This document shows, in pieces, positions 40,031 to 50,160 of a stretch of DNA of 64,000 nt (its first letter is position 1; each line of letters begins with the position of its first letter). Below the pieces are notes generated by a model. The model saw only the letters and a program-made list of their open reading frames with translations. It searched no databases and was not told where the DNA came from. Made by a program: the position numbers and the translations under genes. The stretch is from Stutzerimonas urumqiensis (GTDB taxonomy: Bacteria; Pseudomonadota; Gammaproteobacteria; Pseudomonadales; Pseudomonadaceae), in assembly GCF_003640395.1 (NCBI RefSeq), contig NZ_RBZQ01000007.1:62001-126000 (forward strand). The letters are read 5' to 3'.

Positions 40031-42919
40031 ATGCTCGAGTTGAATGCGCAGCACATCCGCATGCACCAGTCCGCCCCCGACAAGCCCGCCGCGCTCGAGC
40101 AGATTGCCCAGGCGCTGAGCGCCGACGGTCTGGTCGCAGCCGGTTACCTGGCCGGGCTTCAGGCACGGGAGGCGCAGGGCTCGACCTACCTCGGCCAGGG
40201 GATCGCCATCCCGCATGGCACGCCCGAGACGCGCGATCAGGTCCACAGCACTGGCGTGCGGCTGCTGCACGTCCCCGGCGGCGTCGACTGGGGCGACGGG
40301 CAGGTCGTCTACCTGGCGATCGGCATCGCCGCGCGCTCGGATGAACACCTGCGGCTGCTGCAATTGCTGACCCGCGCCTTGGGCGAGAGCGACCTCAGCC
40401 AGGCGCTGCGCGACGCACAGACCGCCGACCAGATCATCGACCTGCTCAAGGGCGCGCCGCAGGAACTGGCCCTCGATGGCCAGCTGGTCGCGCTGAACAC
40501 TGAAGCCGAGGATTTCGACGAACTGGCCTGGCAGGGCGTGCGCCTGCTCAAGCGTGCCGACTGCGTGGCGCAGGGCTTCGGTCAGCAGCTCCCGATCGAC
40601 GAGGCGCTGCCGCTGGGCCAGGGCCTGTGGTGGCTCAGCAGCGACCAGGCGGTGCAGCGACCGGGGCTGGCCTTCGTCACCCCGGCGCGTCCGCTGGTTC
40701 ATCAGGATCAGCCCGTCGAGGGCCTGTTCTGCCTGGCCAGCCTCGGCGAAGCGCACCGGGCGATGCTCGAGCGGCTGTGCGATCTGCTCATCCAGGGCCG
40801 GGCCGGCGAGCTCAGCCAGGCGACCTCCAGTCGCGCGGTGGTTCAGGCGCTCGGCGGCCAGCTGCCGGTCGACTGGCCGAGCGCGCGCGTACCGTTGGCC
40901 AACGCACATGGGCTGCATGCTCGGCCGGCCAAGGTGCTGACGGAGTTGGCGCAGCAGTTCGATGGCGAGATCCGGCTGCGCATGGCCGATACCGATGCGC
41001 CGGGCGCCGATGCGCCGGGCGTGTCGGCCAAGAGCCTAAGCAAACTGCTGGCGCTGGGCGCCCAGCGTGGCCAGGTGCTGGAATTTCTCGCCGAGCCGGC
41101 GATCGCCGAGAGCGCCCTGCCGGCGCTCGTGGCGGCGGTACGTGACGGACTGGGCGAAGCGGTGGACCCGCTGCCCGAAGACAGTGGCGAGCCGCTGGCC
41201 GAGCAGCCGCCGGCCGCGCCGCTCGACTCGGCCGTGCGCCCGCCGGCGGCAGGCACGCGCCTGCAAGCCACCGCGGCCTCGCCCGGCATCGCCATCGGCC
41301 CGGCGCTGGTGCGCAAGCCGGTCGCCCTGCATTACCCGGAGCGTGGCGAGGCGCCGGACGTCGAGCTCAAGCGCCTGGATGCGGCGCTGGAGCAGGTCTT
41401 CCACGAGATCGGCGCGCTCATCGCCGAGGCGGAGATCGACAGCATCCGCGACATTTTCACCACCCACCAGGCCATGCTGCGCGACCCTGCTTTGCGCGAG
41501 GACGTCACCGTCCGTTTGCAGACCGGGGCGAGCGCCGAGGCGGCGTGGGCGGCGGAGGTCGAGGCGGCGGCCCGCCAGCAGGAGGCGCTGCATGACGCCT
41601 TGCTGGCCGAGCGCGCCGCGGACCTGCGCGATGTCGGCCGCCGGGTCCTGGCCTGCCTGGTCGGCGCCGAGTCCGAGCAGGCGCCGGACGAGCCCTACAT
41701 CCTGGTGATGGACGAAGTCGCGCCGTCCGATGTCGCCACCCTCAACCGGCAGCGCGTCGCCGGCATCCTGACCGCACGCGGCGGGCCGACCTCGCACAGC
41801 GCGATCATCGCCCGCGCACTCGGCATCCCGGCCCTGGTCGGCGCGGGCGAGCAGGTGCTGGCGCTGGCTTCGCGCACGCCGTTGCTGCTCGACGGTGATC
41901 GCGGCGAGTTGCAGGTGTCGCCCGACGATGCGGCGCTCGAGCGGGCCCTGGCCCTGCGGACGCAGCGCGCCGAGCGCCAGCGGCTGGCCGATGAGTGCCG
42001 GCTCGAACCGGCGCGTACGCGCGACGGCCATCGTGTCGAGGTGGTCGCCAACATCGGCGCCAGCGGCGAGACCGCGGAGGCCGTCGAGCGGGGCGCCGAA
42101 GGCATCGGCCTGCTGCGCACCGAACTGGTGTTCATGGACCACGCGCAGGCCCCCGACCAATCCACCCAGGAAGCCGAATACCGGCGTGTACTCGATGCGC
42201 TCGAAGGTCGCCCGCTGGTGGTGCGCACGCTCGATGTCGGCGGCGACAAGCCACTGCCCTACCTGCCGATGCCGGCCGAAGAAAACCCCTTCCTCGGCGT
42301 GCGCGGCATTCGCCTGAGCCTGCAGCGTCCGGCCCTGCTGGAGACCCAGTTGCGGGCGCTGCTGGCCTCGGCCGGCACCCGCCCGTTGCGGATCATGTTC
42401 CCGATGGTCGGCACGGTGGAGGAGTGGCGCGAGGCCCGCGCCATGGTCGACCGGCTGCTGCCTGAGTACGCCGTGCCCGATCTGCAGGTCGGCATCATGG
42501 TCGAGGTGCCGAGCGCCGCGCTGCTGGCGCCGGTGCTGGCGGCCGAAGTCGACTTCTTCAGCGTCGGCACCAATGACCTGACCCAGTACACCCTGGCCAT
42601 CGACCGCGGCCATCCGACGCTGTCCGCCCAGGCCGACGGGCTTCACCCGGCGGTGCTGCGGCTGATCCAGATGACCGTCGAGGCGGCGCACGCCCACGGC
42701 AAGTGGGTCGGCGTCTGTGGCGAGCTGGCGGCCGACGCCGCCGCGGTGCCATTGCTCGTCGGCCTGGGCGTCGATGAGCTGAGCGTCTCGGCGCGCAGCA
42801 TTGCGCTGGTCAAGGCGCGGGTGCGCGAACTCGAACTGGCCCGGTGTCAGGTGCTGGCGCGCGAAGCGCTGTCGCTGGCCGGGCCGCGTGAAGTCCGCGC
42901 CCATGTGCTGGAGGGCTGA
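40031..42919 (+). CDS. fruB: Fructose PTS multiphosphoryl protein EIIA-HPr-EI (FruB/FruI)
   Basis: The 962-residue fusion passes phosphate from PEP to FruA. Domains in order: EIIA-Fru (1-145, active His62 in GIAIPHGTPETRD); a middle domain (about 150-280) that looks like a degenerate EIIA; HPr (about 286-370, His296 in AHGLHARPAKVL); and enzyme I (about 415-962, His589 in GGPTSHSAIIARALG, Cys896 in GVCGELAAD). All phosphorelay residues are present. The ATG at 40031 has GGAG six bases upstream. The frame is open back to 38978 but overlaps cra antisense, so that extension is rejected. First gene of fruBKA. Confidence 0.95.
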   Translation: MLELNAQHIRMHQSAPDKPAALEQIAQALSADGLVAAGYLAGLQAREAQGSTYLGQGIAIPHGTPETRDQVHSTGVRLLHVPGGVDWGDGQVVYLAIGIAARSDEHLRLLQLLTRALGESDLSQALRDAQTADQIIDLLKGAPQELALDGQLVALNTEAEDFDELAWQGVRLLKRADCVAQGFGQQLPIDEALPLGQGLWWLSSDQAVQRPGLAFVTPARPLVHQDQPVEGLFCLASLGEAHRAMLERLCDLLIQGRAGELSQATSSRAVVQALGGQLPVDWPSARVPLANAHGLHARPAKVLTELAQQFDGEIRLRMADTDAPGADAPGVSAKSLSKLLALGAQRGQVLEFLAEPAIAESALPALVAAVRDGLGEAVDPLPEDSGEPLAEQPPAAPLDSAVRPPAAGTRLQATAASPGIAIGPALVRKPVALHYPERGEAPDVELKRLDAALEQVFHEIGALIAEAEIDSIRDIFTTHQAMLRDPALREDVTVRLQTGASAEAAWAAEVEAAARQQEALHDALLAERAADLRDVGRRVLACLVGAESEQAPDEPYILVMDEVAPSDVATLNRQRVAGILTARGGPTSHSAIIARALGIPALVGAGEQVLALASRTPLLLDGDRGELQVSPDDAALERALALRTQRAERQRLADECRLEPARTRDGHRVEVVANIGASGETAEAVERGAEGIGLLRTELVFMDHAQAPDQSTQEAEYRRVLDALEGRPLVVRTLDVGGDKPLPYLPMPAEENPFLGVRGIRLSLQRPALLETQLRALLASAGTRPLRIMFPMVGTVEEWREARAMVDRLLPEYAVPDLQVGIMVEVPSAALLAPVLAAEVDFFSVGTNDLTQYTLAIDRGHPTLSAQADGLHPAVLRLIQMTVEAAHAHGKWVGVCGELAADAAAVPLLVGLGVDELSVSARSIALVKARVRELELARCQVLAREALSLAGPREVRAHVLEG

Positions 42920-42922
42920 GGC

Positions 42923-43876
42923 ATGGCGAAGATTCTGACCGTCACGCTCAACCCGGCACGGGATCTCACGGTGCGGCTGCCGGCGTTGCGGCCGGGCGAG
43001 GTGAACCGCGGCGAGGCGCTGCACGTGCAGGCGGCCGGCAAGGGGCTGAACGTGGCCCAGGTGCTGGCCGATCTTGGGCATGCGCTGACCGTGACGGGCT
43101 TTCTCGGGGCCGACAACCCGCAGCCCTTCGAGGCGCTGTTCGCCGCGCGCGGGTTCGACGACCGCTTCATCCGCGTGCCTGGGCAGACGCGCAGCAACCT
43201 CAAGCTCGCCGAGGCCGACGGGCGCGTCACCGATATCAACGGGCCGGGCCTGATGATCGATCCGGCCGCCTGCGACGCCCTGCTGGCGCGGCTCGATGCC
43301 ACCGTGCCCGGCCACGCCGCGGTGGTGGTCGCCGGCAGCCTGCCGCGCGGGATCGACCACCTGTGGTTCGGCCACCTGCTGGGGCGCATCGCGCGTCACG
43401 GCGTGCCCGTCGCACTGGATACCAGCGGCCCGGCGCTGGCCGCGGGGTTGCGCACGCGGCCGTGGCTCGCCAAGCCCAATCTCGACGAGTTGGCCGAGGT
43501 GTCGGGCCGGGCGCTCGATGACGAGGCGGTGCTGGCCGACGAGGCGGGCCGGCTGCTCGCCGCCGGCGTGACGCACCTGGTGGTGTCGCGCGGTGCCGAC
43601 GGCGTCAGCTGGTTCGGCGCCGAAGGTCAGTGGCGTTCGACGCCCCCGCGGGTGCAGGTCGTCAGCACGGTCGGTGCCGGGGATTCGCTGCTCGCCGGCA
43701 TGCTGCACGGCCTGCTCGAAGGCTGGCCGCCCGAACGCACGCTGCGACAGGCCACCGCCATCGCCGCGCAGGCCGTTGCGCAGATCGACTTCGGCATCAC
43801 CGATCGCGCCGGCCTCGCCGACCTCGACGCCGCCACCGCCGTGCAGGCGCTTGGCCCGAACAAGAACAAGGGATAA
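42923..43876 (+). CDS. fruK: 1-phosphofructokinase FruK
   Basis: The 317-residue PfkB-family kinase phosphorylates fructose-1-phosphate to fructose-1,6-bisphosphate. Visible motifs are ILTVTLNPARDLTV at the N-terminus, GKGLNVAQVLADLG, and the catalytic STVGAGDSLLAGML near the C-terminus with the base Asp. It follows fruB after three bases and precedes fruA by five, so the three form a tight operon. Confidence 0.96.
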   Translation: MAKILTVTLNPARDLTVRLPALRPGEVNRGEALHVQAAGKGLNVAQVLADLGHALTVTGFLGADNPQPFEALFAARGFDDRFIRVPGQTRSNLKLAEADGRVTDINGPGLMIDPAACDALLARLDATVPGHAAVVVAGSLPRGIDHLWFGHLLGRIARHGVPVALDTSGPALAAGLRTRPWLAKPNLDELAEVSGRALDDEAVLADEAGRLLAAGVTHLVVSRGADGVSWFGAEGQWRSTPPRVQVVSTVGAGDSLLAGMLHGLLEGWPPERTLRQATAIAAQAVAQIDFGITDRAGLADLDAATAVQALGPNKNKG

Positions 43877-43881
43877 CCGAC

Positions 43882-45630
43882 ATGAACCTTCTTATCGTGA
43901 CCGCCTGCCCCAACGGCATGGTGACCAGCGTACTGACCTCCCGGTTGCTGGAGGCGGCGGCGCATCGGCTCGGCTGGTCGATGCGCGTCGAAGTGCACGA
44001 CCCGCAGGCGATCGGCTCGCCGCTCAGCGAGCGCGACATTGCCGAGGCGGAGCTGGTGGTGGTGGTCAAGACCGGCCCGCTCGCGTTGGATCGCTTCGTC
44101 GGCAAACGCCTGGTCCAGTCGACGCCGGCGCAGGCCCTGCGTGACCCGGAGGCCTTCCTGCGCGAGGCGCAACAGACGGCCGAGCCCTACGCCGGCGCCG
44201 TTGATGCCCCGGTTGCCACCGCGCCCGCTGACAAACCCAGACTAGTGGCCGTCACGGCCTGCCCGACGGGCGTCGCCCACACCTTCATGGCCGCGGAGGC
44301 CTTGCAGCAGGCGGCGATCAAGCTCGGCTACGACCTCAAGGTGGAAACCCGCGGCTCGGTCGGCGCGCGCAATCAGCTCGACGCCCAAGCCATCGCCGAG
44401 GCGGACGCCGTGCTGCTGGCCACCGACATCGAGGTCGACGTGACGCCCTTTGCCGGCAAGCGGGTCTATCGCTGCGGTACCGGTGTCGCGCTGAAGCAGC
44501 CGGAGGCGACGCTCAAGCGAACCCTGGAGGAGGCCGCCGTTCTCGCGGGCGCCGGCGCTCCGGCCAACAGCGAGCGCAAGCCGGAGAAAACCGGCGTCTA
44601 CAAGCACCTGCTGACGGGCGTGTCCTACATGCTGCCGATGGTGGTGGCGGGCGGCTTGCTGATCGCGCTGTCGTTCGTCTTCGGCATCGAGGCGTTCAAG
44701 GAAGAAGGCACGCTGGCAGCCGCCTTGATGATGATCGGCGGCGAGACGGCCTTCAAACTGATGGTGCCGCTGCTGGCCGGTTACATCGCCTATTCCATCG
44801 CCGACCGACCGGGACTGGCGCCCGGCATGATCGGCGGGCTGTTGGCCGGCACGCTCGGGGCCGGCTTCATCGGCGGCATCATCGCGGGCTTTCTGGCGGG
44901 CTACTCGGCGCTGGCCGTGGTGCGCTGGGTCAAGCTGCCGGCCAGCGTCGAGTCGCTCAAGCCGATCCTGATCATTCCGCTGCTCGCCAGTCTGTTCACC
45001 GGACTGGTGATGATCTACGTCGTCGGCGCGCCGGTGGCGCAGATGCTGGCGGGTCTCACGACATTCCTCGACACCATGGGCACCTCGAATGCCATCCTCC
45101 TCGGGCTGCTGCTCGGCGCGATGATGTGCATCGACCTCGGCGGCCCGGTCAACAAGGCCGCCTATGCGTTCTCGGTGGGCCTGCTGGCGTCGCAAAGCTA
45201 CGCGCCGATGGCCGCGACCATGGCCGCCGGCATGGTGCCGCCGATCGGCATGGGCATCGCCAGCCTGCTCGCTCGCCGCAAGTTCGCCCAGAGCGAGCGC
45301 GAGGCCGGCAAGGCGGCGCTGGTGCTGGGCTGCTGCTTCATCTCCGAAGGTGCCATCCCGTTCGCGGCGAAGGACCCGCTGCGGGTGATTCCGGCCAGCA
45401 TCGCCGGCGGCGCGCTCACCGGTGCGCTGTCGATGGCCTTCGGCGCCAAGCTCCTCGCGCCGCACGGCGGGCTGTTCGTGCTGCTGATCCCCAACGCGAT
45501 CAACCACGCATTGCTCTACCTGCTGGCCATCGCCGCGGGGAGTCTGCTGACCGGCGTGATCTACGCCATGATCAAGCGAAACGAGGCCGACCCGCTGGCA
45601 GTCGGGGCGGCGCAGGGTGGGTCGGTGTAG
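43882..45630 (+). CDS. fruA: Fructose PTS permease EIIB'BC (FruA)
   Basis: The 582-residue transporter starts with a duplicated EIIB: EIIB' (Cys9 in VTACPNGMVTS) and the catalytic EIIB (Cys127 in VTACPTGVAHTF). From about residue 245 an EIIC membrane domain follows (GVYKHLLTGVSYMLPMVVAGG, CIDLGGPVNKAAYAF, PPIGMGIASLLA, SEGAIPFAAKDP). It imports and phosphorylates fructose to fructose-1-phosphate. The ATG at 43882 gives the family start; an open frame from 43630 lies inside fruK and is a shadow. Confidence 0.95.
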   Translation: MNLLIVTACPNGMVTSVLTSRLLEAAAHRLGWSMRVEVHDPQAIGSPLSERDIAEAELVVVVKTGPLALDRFVGKRLVQSTPAQALRDPEAFLREAQQTAEPYAGAVDAPVATAPADKPRLVAVTACPTGVAHTFMAAEALQQAAIKLGYDLKVETRGSVGARNQLDAQAIAEADAVLLATDIEVDVTPFAGKRVYRCGTGVALKQPEATLKRTLEEAAVLAGAGAPANSERKPEKTGVYKHLLTGVSYMLPMVVAGGLLIALSFVFGIEAFKEEGTLAAALMMIGGETAFKLMVPLLAGYIAYSIADRPGLAPGMIGGLLAGTLGAGFIGGIIAGFLAGYSALAVVRWVKLPASVESLKPILIIPLLASLFTGLVMIYVVGAPVAQMLAGLTTFLDTMGTSNAILLGLLLGAMMCIDLGGPVNKAAYAFSVGLLASQSYAPMAATMAAGMVPPIGMGIASLLARRKFAQSEREAGKAALVLGCCFISEGAIPFAAKDPLRVIPASIAGGALTGALSMAFGAKLLAPHGGLFVLLIPNAINHALLYLLAIAAGSLLTGVIYAMIKRNEADPLAVGAAQGGSV

Positions 45631-45656
45631 GCGCCTCGTGCATCGGCGTGGCCTTT

Positions 45657-45682
45657 GATCGCCCGCAAGCGGGCTCCTACAG
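45657..45682. repeat. REP element downstream of fruA
   Basis: GATCGCCCGCAAGCGGGCTC followed by CTACAG forms a REP palindrome with GCCCGC/GCGGGC arms. It lies 27 bases after the fruA stop and could also protect the 3' end of the transcript. Confidence 0.8.
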
Positions 45683-45704
45683 GGAGTGTGGCTGGGTCCG
45701 GTGC

Positions 45705-46088
45705 GGTGGGCAGGGCGGTTTTTGTAGGAGCCGGCTTGCCGGCGATGGGCCCCGGCCCGCTCGCCGAACGTTCGTGCCGGTTTGGCCTTTGATCGCCCGC
45801 AAGCGGGCTCCTACAAAGGCGCGGGAATGACAGGTGTTTGTGCGGGGGCCTGCTGAGCGGCGTGTGTGTTATCGGTGGGCAGGGCGGTTTTTGTAAGAGC
45901 CGGCTTGCCGGCGATGGGCTCGGCCCGCTCGCCGAACGTTCGTGCCGGTTTGGCCGTTGATCGCCCGCAAGCGGGCTCTTACAAGGTGCGCGGGAATGGC
46001 TGGTCTTTGTGCGGGGGCCTGCTGAGCGGCGTGTGTGTTATCGGTGGGCAGGGCGGTTTTTGTAGGAGCCGGCTTGCCGGCGATGGGG
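45705..46088. repeat. 169-bp tandem BIME-like repeat, two full units and one partial
   Basis: Units start at 45705, 45874 and 46043, exactly 169 bases apart; the third breaks off at about 46088. Each full unit holds two REP palindromes in opposite orientation: a GCCGGCTTGCCGGC type (GTAGGAGCCGGCTTGCCGGC) and a GCCCGCAAGCGGGC type. Substitutions at paired sites (TAGGAG to TAAGAG, CTCCTAC to CTCTTAC) occur in both REPs of the middle unit. No coding frame is credible here. Confidence 0.88.
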
Positions 46089-46122
46089 CCTCGCCGCGCG
46101 CCCGGACGCGCATCCATCTGGT

Positions 46123-46590
46123 TCAGAGCCAGGCCGCATCCCACCAGGGGTAGTCGCCAATACGGTTGACCAGGCCGGCGCGTAGGGGGTTGGCTACGAT
46201 GTAGCGGGCAACCGTAAGCACGTCTTCATCGTGGCGTAGCGCGCGATCGTGAAATCCCTTCTGCCAGACCCGGCCGCTGGTGCCGTGGATTCGATTGATT
46301 GCGATGGCGCTACGCGATTTGAGCTGTAGCACCAGTCTGGACAGCGGCATGTTGTCCAGTTGTACCAGCCAATGCAGATGGTCGGGCATCACGACCCAGG
46401 CGAGGGAAAGGCCGGCGCGTTGCTCATGCAAGCGACGCATTTCTGCGATAAGCGAGCGCGCCAGGCGCCCGTCATGAAACAGCGGCCGGCGATGCTGTGT
46501 CACAGCGGTCAGCAGATAGGTGCGGCCGGGTTCGGAGAACCGGCCGGCGCGCAGGGCGCGACCGTGGTGGGCGATAGTGCTGGCATCCAT
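46123..46590 (-). CDS. REP-associated tyrosine transposase (RAYT)
   Basis: The 155-residue protein is a Y1 transposase of the IS200/IS605-related REP group. The HUH pair is His71 and His73 (WVVMPDHLHWLV) and the catalytic Tyr is Tyr130 (VARYIVANPLRAGLV). QLKSRSAIAINR and GRVWQKGFHDRALR are typical of RAYTs. It should recognise and process REP hairpins as single strands. It is flanked on both sides by REPs, the usual arrangement. The ATG at 46590 gives a normal length; it lacks a clear ribosome-binding site. Confidence 0.93.
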   Translation of the reverse strand: MDASTIAHHGRALRAGRFSEPGRTYLLTAVTQHRRPLFHDGRLARSLIAEMRRLHEQRAGLSLAWVVMPDHLHWLVQLDNMPLSRLVLQLKSRSAIAINRIHGTSGRVWQKGFHDRALRHDEDVLTVARYIVANPLRAGLVNRIGDYPWWDAAWL

Positions 46591-46616
46591 TCCAGTTCTC
46601 GCGGCAGGGGGATGGC

Positions 46617-46685
46617 GTAGGAGCCCGCTTGCGGGCGATCGCTTTTTTGGCGCAGTGCACAATCGCCCGCAAGCGGGCTCCTACG
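46617..46685. repeat. Inverted pair of REP elements between the RAYT gene and prfC
   Basis: GTAGGAGCCCGCTTGCGGGC (from 46617) and its inverse, GCCCGCAAGCGGGCTCCTAC (46664-46683), lie about 20 bases apart. Together they can fold into one large cruciform or act as a 3' transcript barrier for prfC's neighbour. They are the same subfamily as the REP next to fruA. Confidence 0.85.
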
Positions 46686-46709
46686 AAAGCGAACCGGGAC
46701 CCCGCCTGC

Positions 46710-48293
<1,584 letters not shown>

Positions 48294-48487
48294 GGCGGTC
48301 CCGGTTGGAATGCGTGTCGGAAAAAAGCCGGCGATTATAGAGCAAAGCCCCCCGGCCCGTCCCCGACGGCCGAAGGGCGGCGGGTGCCGGCGGGCGGACC
48401 ACCGGAACATCAGGCGGTCATCTCGGTCGGTTACAACAGAAGGGGTTCGCTCGTCCCGCGAAATTGCAGGCGTTGTCCTGGATTCAA

Positions 48488-48516
48488 TTGATCTCAGGGG
48501 GCGGTGGCTCTAAAGT
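48488..48516 (+). promoter_or_regulatory. Putative sigma-70 promoter of the ornithine decarboxylase gene
   Basis: TTGATC (48488-48493) and TAAAGT (48511-48516) are separated by 17 bases. Transcription would start near 48523 and leave a leader of about 220 bases before the gene. Between prfC and this promoter I see nothing else. Confidence 0.5.
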
Positions 48517-48744
48517 TCGCGCCCGAACGTCCATGCTGGAAACGATCCATCCGGCTCAAGTACTGACGACGAGAGGTTGCCGGTTTTCGAACCTGAAGAG
48601 CGTGGCTCGCAGGGTTCGCCGGGGCCGGTGATGCTCGGCGACGTGCCTTGGGAAGTAGGCGAACCAAAATGGGGAAACTGTCAGACGTTCGCGGCCTCGC
48701 GCCACCCCGTGCTCACTCTTCCGTTCCGCCAACTGGAGCCTTGC

Positions 48745-49908
48745 ATGTCGATCAAGATCGAAGACTACTACCCGCGCGAAACCTTCCAGAAGATGAAGGC
48801 GTTCGCCGATGAGCGTGAAACCCCGTTCGTCGTCATCGACACGAAGATCATCAGCGATTCGTACGACCAGCTCGTCGGCAACTTCCCGTTCGCCAAGATC
48901 TACTACGCCGTCAAGGCCAACCCGGCCACCGAGATCACCGAGCTTTTGCGCGACAAGGGCTCGAACTTCGATATCGCCTCGATCTACGAGCTGGACAAGG
49001 TGATGGCCACCGGTGTCGGCCCGGAGCGCATCAGCTACGGCAACACCATCAAGAAATCCAAGGACATCCGCTACTTCTACGAGAAGGGCGTGCGCATGTT
49101 CGCCACCGACTCCGAAGCCGACCTGCGCAACATCGCCAAGGCCGCGCCGGGCTCGAAGGTCTACGTGCGGATCCTCACCGAGGGTTCCAACACCGCCGAT
49201 TGGCCGCTGTCGCGCAAGTTCGGCTGCCAGACCGATATGGCGCTGGACCTCTTGATCCTCGCCAAGCAGTTGGGCCTGGAGCCTTACGGCGTGTCCTTTC
49301 ACGTGGGTTCGCAGCAGCGCGACATCGACGTCTGGGACGCCGCCATCGCCAAGGTCAAGGTGATCTTCGAGCGCCTGAAGGAAGAGGACGGCATCGTCCT
49401 GAAGATGATCAACATGGGCGGCGGCTTCCCGGCCAACTACATTGCCAAGACCAATGACCTGACCACCTACGCCGACGAGATCATCCGCTTCCTGAAGGAC
49501 GACTTCGGCGACGAGCTGCCCGAGATCATCCTCGAGCCTGGCCGCTCGCTGATCGCCAACGCCGGCGTGCTGGTCTCCGAAGTGGTGCTGGTGTCGCGCA
49601 AGTCGCGCACCGCGGTCGAGCGCTGGGTGTTCACCGACGTGGGCAAGTTCAGCGGCCTGATCGAAACCATGGACGAGTCCATCAAGTTTCCGATCTGGAC
49701 CGAGAAGAAAGGCGAGATGGAGGAAGTGGTCATCGCCGGCCCGACCTGTGACAGCGCCGACATCATGTACGAGCACTACAAGTACGGCCTGCCCTTGAAC
49801 CTGGCCAGCGGCGACCGCCTGTACTGGTTCTCCACGGGCGCCTATACCACCAGCTACAGCGCGGTGGAATTCAACGGCTTCCCGCCGCTGAAGGCGTACT
49901 ACATCTAA
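48745..49908 (+). CDS. speC: Ornithine (lysine) decarboxylase, fold III, SpeC type
   Basis: The 387-residue enzyme has the eukaryotic-like alanine-racemase fold. The PLP lysine is in IYYAVKANPATEI, the phosphate loop in MINMGGGFP and EPGRSLIANAGV, and the second-subunit active-site Cys in AGPTCDSADIMYEHY. It makes putrescine from ornithine; closely related enzymes also take lysine. Length and start (MSIKIEDYYPRE) agree with Pseudomonas SpeC. TGGAG stands about six bases before the ATG at 48745. With SpeA in the same window, both putrescine routes are present. Confidence 0.93.
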   Translation: MSIKIEDYYPRETFQKMKAFADERETPFVVIDTKIISDSYDQLVGNFPFAKIYYAVKANPATEITELLRDKGSNFDIASIYELDKVMATGVGPERISYGNTIKKSKDIRYFYEKGVRMFATDSEADLRNIAKAAPGSKVYVRILTEGSNTADWPLSRKFGCQTDMALDLLILAKQLGLEPYGVSFHVGSQQRDIDVWDAAIAKVKVIFERLKEEDGIVLKMINMGGGFPANYIAKTNDLTTYADEIIRFLKDDFGDELPEIILEPGRSLIANAGVLVSEVVLVSRKSRTAVERWVFTDVGKFSGLIETMDESIKFPIWTEKKGEMEEVVIAGPTCDSADIMYEHYKYGLPLNLASGDRLYWFSTGAYTTSYSAVEFNGFPPLKAYYI

Positions 49909-50129
49909 GGCCGATAGGCTGCAAGGAAAGCCCCGCTTCGCAGGCTGTGTGAAACCTACTGTGCTCGGTTAGGCCGCGCCGAGACAGGCTTGGACGCGAG
50001 CGCAGTTCGCTTCCAGGCCTGCTTGCGAGGACGTGCAGTCCTTGCCTGGCCGTTGCTCGCTACGTTTCTGCGCAGCCTGATCGGCGGAGTTTTTCGTTTC
50101 AGGGCTGGGCTTGGCGCCTCCCTGGACGC

Positions 50130-50152
50130 GGTGCCCGGCGGAACCGGGCACC
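50130..50152. terminator. GC-rich hairpin between converging speC and the SIMPL gene
   Basis: GGTGCCCGG (50130-50138) and CCGGGCACC (50144-50152) form a perfect 9-bp stem with a five-base loop, nine bases past the SIMPL gene stop. There is no U-tract, so intrinsic termination is only possible. I see nothing else supportable in 49909-50160. Confidence 0.4.
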
Positions 50153-50160
50153 GGCGGCGG

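Noticed and set aside
41036-43708. An 890-residue open frame on the minus strand across fruB and fruK
   Set aside because: Both plus-strand genes are complete and carry catalytic residues; the minus frame is rich in Arg, Gln and His as expected for a shadow.
45657-46088. tRNA cluster or riboswitch suggested by repeated hairpins
   Set aside because: The hairpins are REP palindromes with identical centres; no cloverleaf or anticodon arm can be drawn.
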